From: a virus
Virus record (IMG/VR): IMGVR_UViG_3300028840_001064
Coordinates: 1 to 44,932 of that record
Reading direction: 5' to 3' (one strand)
DNA: 44,932 nucleotides
The position numbers and the translations under genes are program-made. Shown in pieces: positions 1-7,342 of this stretch (its first letter is position 1; each line of letters starts with the position of its first letter). The notes beneath the pieces are model-generated. The model did not search any database, had not been told where the DNA came from, and was given only the letters and a program-made list of their open reading frames with translations.

Positions 1-144
1 AAGCTCCGGGCGAAGGAGGAGAAGGCTCGGGCGAAGGCGAAGGAGAAGGCCGAGCGAGAAGCGGCCGAGGCCGAAGAGCAAGCCGAGACGGAGACGGCGG
101 ACGAGGCAGCGGCGGAAACGCCGACGGTCCCGACGCCGTTCTGA
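1..144 (+). CDS. C-terminal fragment of an Ala/Glu/Lys-rich protein (5' truncated)
   Basis: The window opens inside a reading frame that runs for 47 codons to a TGA at 142-144. The visible residues are almost only Ala, Glu, Lys and Arg in an alternating charged pattern typical of a long helix or coiled coil, ending in a short Pro/Thr tail (TPTVPTPF). No catalytic motif is visible and the family cannot be named. The frame is in the same direction as everything downstream. The 24-nt gap to the next gene contains its ribosome binding site (AGGAGGGGC). Confidence 0.6.
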   Translation, partial: KLRAKEEKARAKAKEKAEREAAEAEEQAETETADEAAAETPTVPTPF

Positions 145-168
145 GTTCAACTCAACGCAGGAGGGGCG

Positions 169-879
169 ATGCGTGAGCCTGAGATCGCTTATGACGACGG
201 TCGGGTCTCCCTGATCGTCGGGGACTGCCGGGACTTTCTGGACGAAGGCGATGGTCTTCTCCGGAAGTCCCGGTTCGACTATCTCGTGACCGATCCTCCC
301 TATGGAGTCGGGAAGGGTCGATGGGACAAATACCTCGGCGGACTGAAGGAGGCCTGGAGCCTCTGCGATAGAGCGGCGCTCGTCTTCTGGAACGCGCTCG
401 ATCTCTATAACTACCCGCTGAGAGACGACGCGCACTTCCGGCAGGTTCTCGTCTGGGAGAAGCCGAACCTCCCCGTCCTTCATACCTGGGATCCGGCGCG
501 GTTCTCGATGTCCTGGGAGCCGATCTTCTATCACGCCCGGACGGGCTTCAAGCTCGCGCAGCGGAGCGACGACGTCTTTTCGGTGAACTATGTCGCGAAC
601 GCCTTAAAGACGAAGGTCCACGTCGCGCAGAAGCCCGAGCTTCTTATGATGCAGCTTCTCCTCTGCCTGGGTCACGCCGAGAGGCAGAGCGTCCTCGACC
701 CGTTCGCCGGGAGCGGGACGACCCTCGTCGCAGCGAAGCGGCTCGGGCTGCGAGCGCTCGGGATCGAGCGCGACCCGAAGACGGCGAAGCTCGCAGCGGA
801 GCGCCTGAGTCAGGGCGTCCTCTGGCTGAGCGACGTCGAAGAGGAAGAGCCGGTCGGCTGGAAGTTGAGGTTCGCGTGA
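169..879 (+). CDS. DNA adenine-N6 or cytosine-N4 methyltransferase
   Basis: This 236-residue protein is a site-specific amino-methyltransferase that moves a methyl group from S-adenosylmethionine to DNA. The catalytic DPPY motif is at residues 42-45 and the SAM-binding FAGSGT motif at about 179-184. Catalytic motif before SAM motif is the beta-class order. DPPY is more usual for adenine-N6 enzymes, but cytosine-N4 cannot be excluded. The length is normal for a single-domain phage enzyme. No restriction endonuclease lies beside it, so it is probably an orphan enzyme protecting the phage genome or marking it for packaging or replication. The start is an ATG just after AGGAGGGGC. Its end overlaps the GTG of the next gene. 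Confidence 0.9.
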   Translation: MREPEIAYDDGRVSLIVGDCRDFLDEGDGLLRKSRFDYLVTDPPYGVGKGRWDKYLGGLKEAWSLCDRAALVFWNALDLYNYPLRDDAHFRQVLVWEKPNLPVLHTWDPARFSMSWEPIFYHARTGFKLAQRSDDVFSVNYVANALKTKVHVAQKPELLMMQLLLCLGHAERQSVLDPFAGSGTTLVAAKRLGLRALGIERDPKTAKLAAERLSQGVLWLSDVEEEEPVGWKLRFA

Positions 880-1103
880 AGGAGGCGGCGCGGAAGGCGC
901 GGAACCGGCGACGGAATGAGAGGCAGAAGCTCGCCAGTCGGAAGACGCCCCAGCCCCGGAAAATGATCCGGGGTCGAGCGTTCCGGAAGGCGATGTTCGG
1001 GACCCCGAGGCTCCAGGAGGCGCGGCAGAATCTCCGGGTCCGTCAACTCAGAGGGGAGATCTTCTCGGGGCTGCGGGTCACTCCAGGCCCGCGCCCAGCA
1101 TAA
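876..1103 (+). CDS. small highly basic protein
   Basis: A 75-residue protein starts at a GTG overlapping the stop of the methyltransferase gene (GTGA), so translation is probably coupled. About a third of its residues are Arg or Lys, especially in the first 30, and there are no hydrophobic segments. It could bind nucleic acid, but no known fold is recognisable. It is kept as a gene because it exactly fills the space and is joined by a stop/start overlap. Confidence 0.5.
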   Translation: MKEAARKARNRRRNERQKLASRKTPQPRKMIRGRAFRKAMFGTPRLQEARQNLRVRQLRGEIFSGLRVTPGPRPA

Positions 1104-1113
1104 GGAGGGACGG

Positions 1114-1305
1114 ATGTTCTACGTATGGATCAGCGGGGCCTTTCTCCTGGGGCTCGTCCTCGGCGGCTTCATCGTCCAGAAGGCGAAGGACGCGAAGATC
1201 GCTCGCATGAGGACCGAGTTCCGGACGGCGCTCGCGAATGCGCGACCGGAGGAAGCCGGGAGCGTCGTCGAGCGGATCTTCTCGAAGTTCGGCTTCGGCC
1301 GGTGA
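1114..1305 (+). CDS. small single-span membrane protein
   Basis: A 63-residue protein begins with a hydrophobic segment (residues about 4-21, WISGAFLLGLVLGGFIV) followed by a basic, helical cytoplasmic-type tail. The pattern is a single membrane anchor with N-out/C-in topology. The ATG at 1114 follows AAGGAGG at 1102-1108. The function is unknown. Its stop overlaps the GTG start of the next gene. Confidence 0.6.
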   Translation: MFYVWISGAFLLGLVLGGFIVQKAKDAKIARMRTEFRTALANARPEEAGSVVERIFSKFGFGR

Positions 1306-1610
1306 TTCAGAAGGAACGAGTTCGGAGGGTGAGGGTCTCGGCTGAGTCCCTCGCCCTCCTCTTCCGCGAAGAGACGCTCGTCAAGTATTTCGTCGCCGAG
1401 GGCGTTCCGGCTGACGCAAGGCTCCTCCCGGAGCGGACGGAGATCGACGCCGAGGGCTTTACCTTCGTCTTCGCTTCGGAGGGCTGGGAGCGGCCTCGGG
1501 GGAACGAGAAGATCCCATCGGTCGACGTGATTCTCCGCCACTTCGAGACGCACGTCGCGAGGATCGAGAACTTCCAGGCCTGCGCGGGCGGGGCGAATGG
1601 TGGCGACTGA
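1302..1610 (+). CDS. hypothetical protein
   Basis: A 102-residue protein is read from a GTG at 1302 overlapping the preceding TGA (GTGA). A longer frame exists upstream to 1125, but that part lies wholly over the membrane-protein gene and has shadow-like composition, so the coupled GTG is preferred. The sequence is soluble and mixed alpha/beta, with no motif I recognise. It overlaps the start of the next gene by 14 nt. Confidence 0.55.
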   Translation: MIQKERVRRVRVSAESLALLFREETLVKYFVAEGVPADARLLPERTEIDAEGFTFVFASEGWERPRGNEKIPSVDVILRHFETHVARIENFQACAGGANGGD

Positions 1611-1890
1611 AGTCAGGATCGACCTCGGGAAGCTCGCGGTCTCCCTGATCGCGGCGGTTATTCTGGCGGCGGCGGGCTGGGTCTGGAGGTCGCAGAGCCG
1701 ACTCCAGGCGATAGACGCCTGCCAGGAGGAGACGAAGGCGACCCTCGAAGAGTACGAAGAGCAACTCGACTTCTACGGGGATGTTCTGACGGAGCATGAG
1801 CGAAAGGCGGAGGGCTGCCGGGATCAACTCAACGCGACCCGGCACGAACTAGGGCTCCCGCCAGTTGCGCGGAGCGACTGGCCGGACTGA
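1597..1890 (+). CDS. membrane-anchored coiled-coil protein
   Basis: A 97-residue protein has an N-terminal hydrophobic segment at about residues 13-29 (LAVSLIAAVILAAAGWVW) followed by about 50 residues of charged heptad-like helix. This N-in, C-out anchor plus coiled coil resembles an inner-membrane spanin (Rz) or a superinfection-exclusion protein. However, a better spanin candidate sits in the lysis cassette at 35659-35988, so no role is assigned. The start is an ATG inside the end of the preceding gene. Confidence 0.55.
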   Translation: MVATEVRIDLGKLAVSLIAAVILAAAGWVWRSQSRLQAIDACQEETKATLEEYEEQLDFYGDVLTEHERKAEGCRDQLNATRHELGLPPVARSDWPD

Positions 1891-1909
1891 GCCGAAGAAA
1901 GGGGCGACT

Positions 1910-2377
1910 ATGCCAGTTCAATATAGGCAGAGCTTCACGTCGAGCGATCCCTTCCCGGTGAACTTCTACTCGGAAGGGGACGTCGCTCGAATGAAGGAGA
2001 CGGCGGCGAAGGCCTTCGGTCTGGGGCAGACGCTCGCCGACGCAGGGAGCGACCTGCGCGACGCCGTCGAGATGATCCACGAGATCAACCTCCAGGCGCT
2101 CGAACTCCAGAAGGAGAAGGCCGACGCCGAGCGGGAGCGGAACGAGATGGAGACCGCTCGCGATAAGGCGCAGGAAGACGTCGAGGCCTGGAAGGTCGCA
2201 GTCGAGACGGAGCGCCGGTTAAAGGCCGGGGCTTTCCGGGAGCGGGACTCCTGGAGGCGGAAGGCGGAGAGTCGGCTCAAGCTGGCTCGGCGGCATCGGT
2301 CTGAGCGAGACTGTGCGGAGAGCCGGGCGCGGGGTCACTATGCAGAGATCCAGCGGCTCAAGCGGGGGAAGGGATAA
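1910..2377 (+). CDS. coiled-coil protein
   Basis: A 155-residue protein. The ATG at 1910 is chosen over an in-frame start at 1865 because it has the recurrent AAGGGGC ribosome-binding element (1899-1905) 4 nt upstream and the earlier start lies inside the preceding gene. Residues about 25-150 form one long Lys/Glu/Arg-rich helix with regular Leu/Ala positions, a predicted parallel coiled coil. There is no signal peptide and no enzymatic motif. Its stop overlaps the next ATG (TAATG). Confidence 0.6.
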   Translation: MPVQYRQSFTSSDPFPVNFYSEGDVARMKETAAKAFGLGQTLADAGSDLRDAVEMIHEINLQALELQKEKADAERERNEMETARDKAQEDVEAWKVAVETERRLKAGAFRERDSWRRKAESRLKLARRHRSERDCAESRARGHYAEIQRLKRGKG

Positions 2378-2646
2378 TGAAGCGGGGCGAGGGCGTCCTG
2401 ACATACGAGGGACTCATCGCGGCCCGGGGCAACCTGGAGCGGGTTCTGACGACGACTCTTCTCGTCCCGCCTGACGCCGTCGCGCTGTGGGAGGAAGCTA
2501 TCGAGCGCCGCCGCCACGAGGACCCCCAGACCCGGATCAAGGTCGAGCCTCACGCCTACCTCCCGGCCGACCTCGTCGTCGTCGTGAACGAGCGCTTCAA
2601 CCCGTGGGAGCTTCCCGAGGTCCAGGTCGTGAGGATCGAGACGTGA
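2377..2646 (+). CDS. hypothetical protein
   Basis: An 89-residue soluble protein starts at an ATG overlapping the preceding TAA by one base. It is acidic with mixed alpha/beta character and no Cys or membrane segments. No family was recognised. Its stop TGA overlaps the GTG of the following HTH gene, so the run 1910-2837 looks translationally coupled. Confidence 0.5.
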   Translation: MKRGEGVLTYEGLIAARGNLERVLTTTLLVPPDAVALWEEAIERRRHEDPQTRIKVEPHAYLPADLVVVVNERFNPWELPEVQVVRIET

Positions 2647-2837
2647 GCGACGTCAACCTGGGGCGGAACCGGACGATGGCGAACTTCCGGCGTAAGGGAA
2701 TGAAGCTCCGGGAGATAGCCGACCTCTTCGGTCTCAGTCGGGAGCGGGTCCGGCAGATTATCAGCCGAGAGGAGACGCGGCGGCTCCTGAAGCTCCCGAA
2801 GCGCTGGAGGCCTGGAGCGCGAGGCCCGGCATGGTAA
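2643..2837 (+). CDS. small helix-turn-helix protein (sigma region 4-like)
   Basis: A 64-residue protein from a GTG at 2643 that overlaps the previous stop (GTGA). An in-frame region upstream to 2487 is a shadow of the preceding gene. Residues about 20-42 (LREIADLFGLSRERVRQIIS) are a textbook HTH of the sigma-70 region 4/LuxR type, and RERVRQI is the usual recognition-helix pattern of sigma region 4. It lies immediately before the small terminase gene, so it may regulate late genes or assist packaging. Both roles are inference. Confidence 0.6.
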   Translation: MSDVNLGRNRTMANFRRKGMKLREIADLFGLSRERVRQIISREETRRLLKLPKRWRPGARGPAW

Positions 2838-2841
2838 GGGG

Positions 2842-3504
2842 ATGATCGGCGACCTCCAGCTTCACGGGCAGCGGCATAAGGACGACGAGCCCGAGCCCTG
2901 GCTCCGGATGGTCGACGAGCCCCCGCAGGAGTTCGCCGTCTTCGAGAAGTTCCTCGACCTCGGGCCGGAGCGCTCAATCCCCCTCCTGCGGAAGATAACG
3001 AGGCTCCCGAAGAAGCGGCTCTACGACTGGCGCAAACGATGGGACTGGGAGAGCCGAGTCCTCGCCTGGGATCGGGAGTGTGGGCGCAGACGACGGAAGG
3101 CGAACCTCGCCGCCGTCAGTAGGATGGCGGAGCGTCACGCGAAGCTCGGGGCGAAAATGCTGGAGAAAGCGGAGAAGTCCCTCCGGAAGGTGACTCAGAA
3201 GGCGCTCGCGGAGTCGCCGTCGACGCTGACGGCGCTCACCCGGGCAGCGGCAGAGATGGAGCGCCGGGCTCGGCTCGGGGCGGTGGAAGCGGATCAGCGC
3301 GAGGCGGAGGTCGAGGCCGACGAGAAGCCCGGCCTTCGCGTGGAGATTGGCCTGCGGAAGTCGGGGAAGGCCCGGCTCGCCGTCGAGGTCGAGGAAGGGG
3401 CGGGAGATGGCGAAGGCGACGCAGACGGTAACGGTCAAGTTGGGTCCGGAAGCCCGGAGGCTGAAGAAGAGGCTGGAGGAACTGGGGGAGAAAGTGAGGG
3501 CTGA
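2842..3504 (+). CDS. terS: terminase small subunit
   Basis: This 220-residue protein probably recognises phage DNA and starts packaging with the large subunit at 5732-7198. Residues about 28-75 carry the pattern seen in one family of small terminases: E.P..F..F..FLDLGPERS, then an HTH-like segment (LLRKITRLPKKRLYDW), then RW.WE.R...WDRE. A helical oligomerisation-type region follows (about 90-150), then an acidic Glu/Gly-rich tail from about 185. The start ATG is preceded by GGTAAGGGG. The last 98 nt overlap the next gene in another frame if that gene starts at 3407. Confidence 0.7.
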   Translation: MIGDLQLHGQRHKDDEPEPWLRMVDEPPQEFAVFEKFLDLGPERSIPLLRKITRLPKKRLYDWRKRWDWESRVLAWDRECGRRRRKANLAAVSRMAERHAKLGAKMLEKAEKSLRKVTQKALAESPSTLTALTRAAAEMERRARLGAVEADQREAEVEADEKPGLRVEIGLRKSGKARLAVEVEEGAGDGEGDADGNGQVGSGSPEAEEEAGGTGGESEG

Positions 3505-4087
3505 GGACGCGAAGCGCTGGCGGCCGGGGCTGAGGCTGGCGCTCTGCGTCGTCTGCGACGACTGCGAGACCGACCTCCTCCAGCTTTCCGGGGGATACGA
3601 GACCTTCCCGGTCGACTCGCTTCTGAGCCGACTCGTGACCCTCGCTCGGGAGGCGCACGCGCCGGTATGCCCGAAGCGGATCCCGGTCACGCTGGAGACG
3701 AGGCCGGACGTATTCGAGACCGCCTGCTATCGGTGCCGGAAGGAACTGCGGATCCGGGCCGTGACCTGCGACTCCTGCGCCCCGCTCGACGCAGACGACT
3801 CGGCGATGCTCAACCGGGCGCGAGGACTTCCCCCTCCTATCGAGAAGGAGACGAGGGTCTGCGACCGTTCGGTCGCCTGCGACCTCCCGCTCGGGCATAA
3901 GGTCCCCTGCCTCCCGTGGTGCGGGAATAACGGATGCACCTTGAAGCCGAAGCATGAGGGGATCTGCCTCGACGCGAAGAGTCGGGCGGTGAGCCATATT
4001 CACGGCTGCGGGCTGCCGCCTCTCCACGAGGGACCTTGCGAGACGACCGGGGATCCGGATGACGGCTGCCGGGCGTGCGGGCTATAA
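3407..4087 (+). CDS. cysteine-rich, probable zinc-binding protein
   Basis: A 226-residue protein. After a basic amphipathic N-terminus come repeated Cys pairs: CVVCDDC (about 46-52), CYRC and CDSC in the middle, and C-x-H clusters in the last third (for example CDLPLGHKVPC). This suggests several zinc sites. The last third, with repeated C.L...H.G.C patterns, looks like tandem small Cys/His modules. The ATG at 3407 has AAGGGGC (3395-3401) 5 nt upstream, which supports a 98-nt overlap with the terminase gene. A GTG at 3494 is the alternative start. The function is unknown. Confidence 0.6.
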   Translation: MAKATQTVTVKLGPEARRLKKRLEELGEKVRAEDAKRWRPGLRLALCVVCDDCETDLLQLSGGYETFPVDSLLSRLVTLAREAHAPVCPKRIPVTLETRPDVFETACYRCRKELRIRAVTCDSCAPLDADDSAMLNRARGLPPPIEKETRVCDRSVACDLPLGHKVPCLPWCGNNGCTLKPKHEGICLDAKSRAVSHIHGCGLPPLHEGPCETTGDPDDGCRACGL

Positions 4088-4088
4088 T
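4059..4088 (+). promoter_or_regulatory. putative sigma-70 promoter
   Basis: A perfect TATAAT (4083-4088) lies over the stop codon of the Cys-rich gene, with ATGACG (4059-4064) as -35 after an 18-bp spacer. Transcription would begin near 4095 and read into the gene at 4124 and the packaging genes. The -10 match is exact, the -35 has 4 of 6 consensus bases, and activity is inferred. Confidence 0.5.
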
Positions 4089-4093
4089 GCGGG

Positions 4094-4108
4094 AGGCTGA
4101 GTCAGCCT
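4094..4108. promoter_or_regulatory. palindrome at the transcript 5' end (operator or 5' hairpin)
   Basis: A 7-bp inverted repeat around one central base (AGGCTGA-G-TCAGCCT) sits 5 nt after the -10 box, where the transcript would begin. It could be an operator for a dimeric repressor or a stabilising 5' element. Similar inverted repeats follow the promoters at 36431 and 38866. Confidence 0.45.
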
Positions 4109-4123
4109 AGAAAGGGGCAAACG

Positions 4124-4420
4124 ATGGCAGAAGAAGCGAAGAACGAGACGGCGGCGAAGGCGGAGGAGGAGCGGCGCTATTCCCTGACTCGGGTCATGGG
4201 GGAGACGGTGAGGAGGAAGCATCGGCTCCTCGTGAAGGAGGTCGCCGAGGCCGAGGCGCGAATTATCGAGCGCCTGGAGCGGGATCACTTCGAGGCGGTC
4301 GCCTGGACGGTCCTCGTCAGCGTCGAGGCAGTCAAGGGGTCGAAGGACGTCCCGGCTGAAGCCCGGGAGGAGATCGCGGTCGACCCCCTCCCTCACGACC
4401 CCGATCACGGGCAGGGATGA
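4124..4420 (+). CDS. hypothetical protein, first gene after a promoter
   Basis: A 98-residue, mostly helical and strongly charged protein with no Cys and no membrane segment. The ATG is 5 nt after AAGGGGC (4112-4118). Its stop overlaps the next start (ATGA), giving a coupled chain 4124-5729. It could be a small packaging or regulatory accessory, but no family was recognised. Confidence 0.55.
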   Translation: MAEEAKNETAAKAEEERRYSLTRVMGETVRRKHRLLVKEVAEAEARIIERLERDHFEAVAWTVLVSVEAVKGSKDVPAEAREEIAVDPLPHDPDHGQG

Positions 4421-5103
4421 AGCTCTCGAACTTCTTCTGGCACGCCTCGGCCGAGTGGGTCGAGGCCTGGAGGCAGCGCGGAGCGTCCATCGTCCTGGGG
4501 CGCTCCGACTGCGACCTCTGCCGGGAGTGGACGGAGGCCCGGCTCAAGCATAACGCTCCGCTCCGGGCTCGGGGCTACGGGAGCCGACTCAACCGGGACC
4601 GACCCGAGGGCGAGCATTATCGCTACTTCGTCGGCTTCTGCGGGGAGTTCGCGGCCTCGCGCCTTCTCCAGGCTCCGATCCGTTGCATTAACGAGCGGGC
4701 CTTCGACCTGGAGACGGCGACCTTCCTCGGGAAGAAGTGGGGGGAGCCCGACGTCCTCGACTATGACGTCAAGGTCTCGGGCTCGAAGAAGGTTATCGAG
4801 GCGGGGCTCTTCGCCGTCAGGCCTGAGAACCTGACGAAGAAGGACCGGGCGACGGGGAGGGTCATCGCCCAGAAGCCTCTCGACCGGAAGATCCTCGGGG
4901 GCTTCGTGAAAATGAACGGGCTCACGACGAAGGCGACGGAGGTCGAGGTTATCCTCGTGGGCGTCGTCACGGTCGGGCAACTCAAGCGAGATGAGAACCT
5001 CACGCGGCGACTTGGATCGGGGGAGACCTACGCGATATCCTGGAAGGAGTCGAAGGCGTTCCGCCCGATGCTGGCGGAGCGCCTGAAGGAGATCGCGAAG
5101 TGA
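4417..5103 (+). CDS. putative PD-(D/E)XK-type nuclease
   Basis: A 228-residue protein. Two segments resemble the restriction-endonuclease fold: a helix with a conserved-looking Glu (GFCGEFAASRLL, about 73-84) and a strand with GEPDVLDYDVKVSG (about 109-122), where Asp and Lys in D-V-K would bind metal. A CxxC-like pair (CDLC, near residue 32) is also present. It sits between the small and large terminase genes, a place where phages often keep endonucleases. The fold assignment rests on motif spacing alone and is moderate. Confidence 0.45.
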   Translation: MKLSNFFWHASAEWVEAWRQRGASIVLGRSDCDLCREWTEARLKHNAPLRARGYGSRLNRDRPEGEHYRYFVGFCGEFAASRLLQAPIRCINERAFDLETATFLGKKWGEPDVLDYDVKVSGSKKVIEAGLFAVRPENLTKKDRATGRVIAQKPLDRKILGGFVKMNGLTTKATEVEVILVGVVTVGQLKRDENLTRRLGSGETYAISWKESKAFRPMLAERLKEIAK

Positions 5104-5729
5104 AGACCCCGAGGAAGTTCGCGAAGACGCTCGGAGACCTGGACCGCTCCCTGGAGCGTCGGGCGAAGCGCCGGGCGAAGAAGGGCGTCGAGGTCACGCT
5201 CCCCGACGGGACGAAGGCGAAGCTCCGCCCCATGACGCGGGAGACCGCCGCTCGTATCCAGAAGGAGATCGTCCCGACGGTCGACGTCCGCATCGATCCC
5301 CAGTTCCAGGACTGGATCGATAGCAAGGTCGGCGAGTTGAGGAAGCGGATCGAGGCCGTCGTCAAAGGCGAGGCCCCGGACTGGGGCGAGGTCCCGCTCG
5401 TTCCTGAGCCCGGGAAGGCCTGCGACTGCCCCGCCTGCGACGCTCGTTCGGTGCGACCCCCGAGGCTCTACGTCCGGCCGGATCAGGTCGAGGATCAGAG
5501 CATCCTCTCGGCGCTCGCCTTCGGGGAGCCCGGGACGTCTGACTTCGAGCGGGCCTGGAGCAAGGCGCAGGAGGAAGACGACGGCGGGACCCGGTATCTC
5601 CTGGCGGCGGCGGGCTGCCTGATCCGGCAGACTCGGCGTATGGGGCAGATCATCGAGGTCCTGGCGAACGCCTGGGGCTGCGACCCGGAGGAAGTCGCCG
5701 AGGGGCTCGAAGAAGAACTGCCGGACTAG
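5100..5729 (+). CDS. hypothetical protein with a Cys pair
   Basis: A 209-residue protein starts at a GTG overlapping the preceding stop. The N-terminal 45 residues are very basic. A Cys-x-Cys-x2-Cys cluster (CDCPAC, near residue 103) may bind a metal. The C-terminal half is helical and acidic (ends GLEEELPD). It lies directly upstream of the large terminase gene with a 2-nt gap, so it is probably expressed with it. No family was recognised. Confidence 0.5.
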   Translation: MKTPRKFAKTLGDLDRSLERRAKRRAKKGVEVTLPDGTKAKLRPMTRETAARIQKEIVPTVDVRIDPQFQDWIDSKVGELRKRIEAVVKGEAPDWGEVPLVPEPGKACDCPACDARSVRPPRLYVRPDQVEDQSILSALAFGEPGTSDFERAWSKAQEEDDGGTRYLLAAAGCLIRQTRRMGQIIEVLANAWGCDPEEVAEGLEEELPD

Positions 5730-5731
5730 CG

Positions 5732-7198
5732 ATGGGCTCCGGAGCCTGGAGGACGGAGCGCGTCGAGCTTCACCCGCATCAATACGAGTTCTTCGAGGCC
5801 GAGGAGTCGAAGGTCGCGCTCGTTACCGGGCTCGGCGGCGGGAAGACCTGGATCGGTTCCCTCTGGGCGCTCCTGAAGGGGCTTCGCAATCCCGGCGTCA
5901 AAGGCCTGATCTTCGCGAACTCCTATAAGCAACTGAAGGGCGCGACGCTGGAGAAGCTCTTCGAGCATCTCGAACTCCTGGATCTGGAGTGGCGCTTCAA
6001 CCGGCAGGATATGATCCTCGTGATCGAGCGCCGCGTCCCCGTCTACCTCCGGAGCATGGAGAACTTTAACGACGTCCGGGGGATCGAGTTCGGATGGGCG
6101 TATGGAGACGAGGTCCGGGACCTCAACGTCGACGCTCATAACGTCGTCGTCGGCCGCCTGCGAGATAAGCGATGCGACGCCCTCCAGCTTCGCTATACGA
6201 CGACCCCCGCCGGGCTGAATTGGATCTATGACGAGTTCATCGAGAAGCCCGAGGAGGCCCGCGCCTATATTCACCGGGGGCTCGACGTCCCCGTCAAGCT
6301 CCGGCCTTACCTCCGCTATAAAGTGATCCAGGCCCGCTCGACCGATAACCCCGACCTCCCCGAAGAGTACCTGGAGGCGCTCTCGACGTATGACCCGGAA
6401 CTGGCGAAGCAAGAGGTCGGCGGGGAGTTCGTCGACGTCGGGCGCGGCCGGGCCTACTACAACTTCGACCGGCGGCGGAACGTCTCCGAGGCTGCGAAGT
6501 ATGTCCCCGAGCTACCCATCGCCCTGAGCTTCGACTTCAACGCCTCGGCCCCGGCTCCTATGGCGGCGGTCATGGGTCACGAGCGCGGGCGCGAGGGCTG
6601 GGTCTTCGACGAGATCGCGATCCCTGGAGGGACGACGCCGGAGGTCTGCGACGTCTTCCTCGCGAAGTACGGGAAGCATAAGGGGGGCGTGAAGATCTAC
6701 GGGGACGCGATGGGGAATCACCCGTCGACGCAGACGGGCGACTCCGACTATAAGATCGTAAAGGAGAAGCTCGGCTCCATGCCCGGCTTCGCGATCCGGA
6801 TCACGAAGAAGAGCAACCCGGCGGTTGTCGACCGGCTCAACGCCCAGAATGCCGTCTTCTTCAACGTGAAGAAGGAGGTCCGTTACCTCGTCCATCCGCG
6901 TTGCTCCTGGCTCATCGCCGACTTCGTCAGGGTGAAGACGAAGCCCGGGACCCGGAAGATCGACAAGTCCGCCGACCCGAAGAGGACTCACCATAGCGAC
7001 GCCTCGGGCTACTGGGTCGCTCAGCGCTGGCCGCTCCTCCTCTCGAACCTCGTCGGCTCGACCTCGAACGCTACGACGGCCGAGGCGATGGCGGTCGTCT
7101 CCCAGGCGGAGAGGGGCGGGATCCGGGCGAGTCGGGAGCGGCAGGGCTTCGGGACGGGCCGGGGGCGGATAGTTGTCGGGGCGAGCCGACGGCGCTAG
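5732..7198 (+). CDS. terL: terminase large subunit (ATPase-nuclease)
   Basis: This 488-residue packaging motor pumps DNA into the prohead through the portal and cuts it. The Walker A motif GLGGGKT is at residues 33-39 (Lys38), and the Walker B-type acidic pair is Asp126-Glu127 in GWAYGDEV. The C-terminal RNase H-like nuclease has the expected three acidic positions: Asp268 in SFDFN, Asp325 in IYGDAMG and Asp423 in HHSDASGYW. Length and order match full-length TerL. The start ATG is 2 nt after the preceding gene. A putative promoter for the head genes lies within its last codons. Confidence 0.93.
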   Translation: MGSGAWRTERVELHPHQYEFFEAEESKVALVTGLGGGKTWIGSLWALLKGLRNPGVKGLIFANSYKQLKGATLEKLFEHLELLDLEWRFNRQDMILVIERRVPVYLRSMENFNDVRGIEFGWAYGDEVRDLNVDAHNVVVGRLRDKRCDALQLRYTTTPAGLNWIYDEFIEKPEEARAYIHRGLDVPVKLRPYLRYKVIQARSTDNPDLPEEYLEALSTYDPELAKQEVGGEFVDVGRGRAYYNFDRRRNVSEAAKYVPELPIALSFDFNASAPAPMAAVMGHERGREGWVFDEIAIPGGTTPEVCDVFLAKYGKHKGGVKIYGDAMGNHPSTQTGDSDYKIVKEKLGSMPGFAIRITKKSNPAVVDRLNAQNAVFFNVKKEVRYLVHPRCSWLIADFVRVKTKPGTRKIDKSADPKRTHHSDASGYWVAQRWPLLLSNLVGSTSNATTAEAMAVVSQAERGGIRASRERQGFGTGRGRIVVGASRRR

Positions 7199-7201
7199 AC
7201 T
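7173..7201 (+). promoter_or_regulatory. putative sigma-70 promoter for head genes
   Basis: TTGTCG (7173-7178) and TAGACT (7196-7201) are separated by 17 bp, each with 4 of 6 consensus bases. The -10 is identical to that at 11786-11791. The site overlaps the end of terL and precedes a 144-nt leader (7199-7342) in which I see no convincing gene. The leader contains only weak dyads such as CCGG...CCGG around an A-run near 7241-7255 and the ribosome binding site GAGGAGG near 7331. Confidence 0.4.
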
Positions 7202-7342
7202 GCCGGAGCGGGGGCCGAGGCTGAGACGGCGCTCTGACTCGCCGGAAAAAAGCCGGAGGGGGCGTCGAGAAGCGCGGAGTCCTGGACCCGTTCCCCCAGG
7301 AGGGACGAGGTCCCCGCATTCTGAAGGGGCGAGGAGGAAGCG

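Noticed and set aside
1597-1890. Spanin
   Set aside because: Topology fits, but it lies far from the lysis cassette, which has its own candidate at 35659. Left unassigned.
7199-7342. Small gene between terL and the portal gene, from a TTG at 7173
   Set aside because: The frame runs into the portal gene, has Arg/Ser/Pro shadow composition and starts inside the promoter -35 box. It is treated as a leader.
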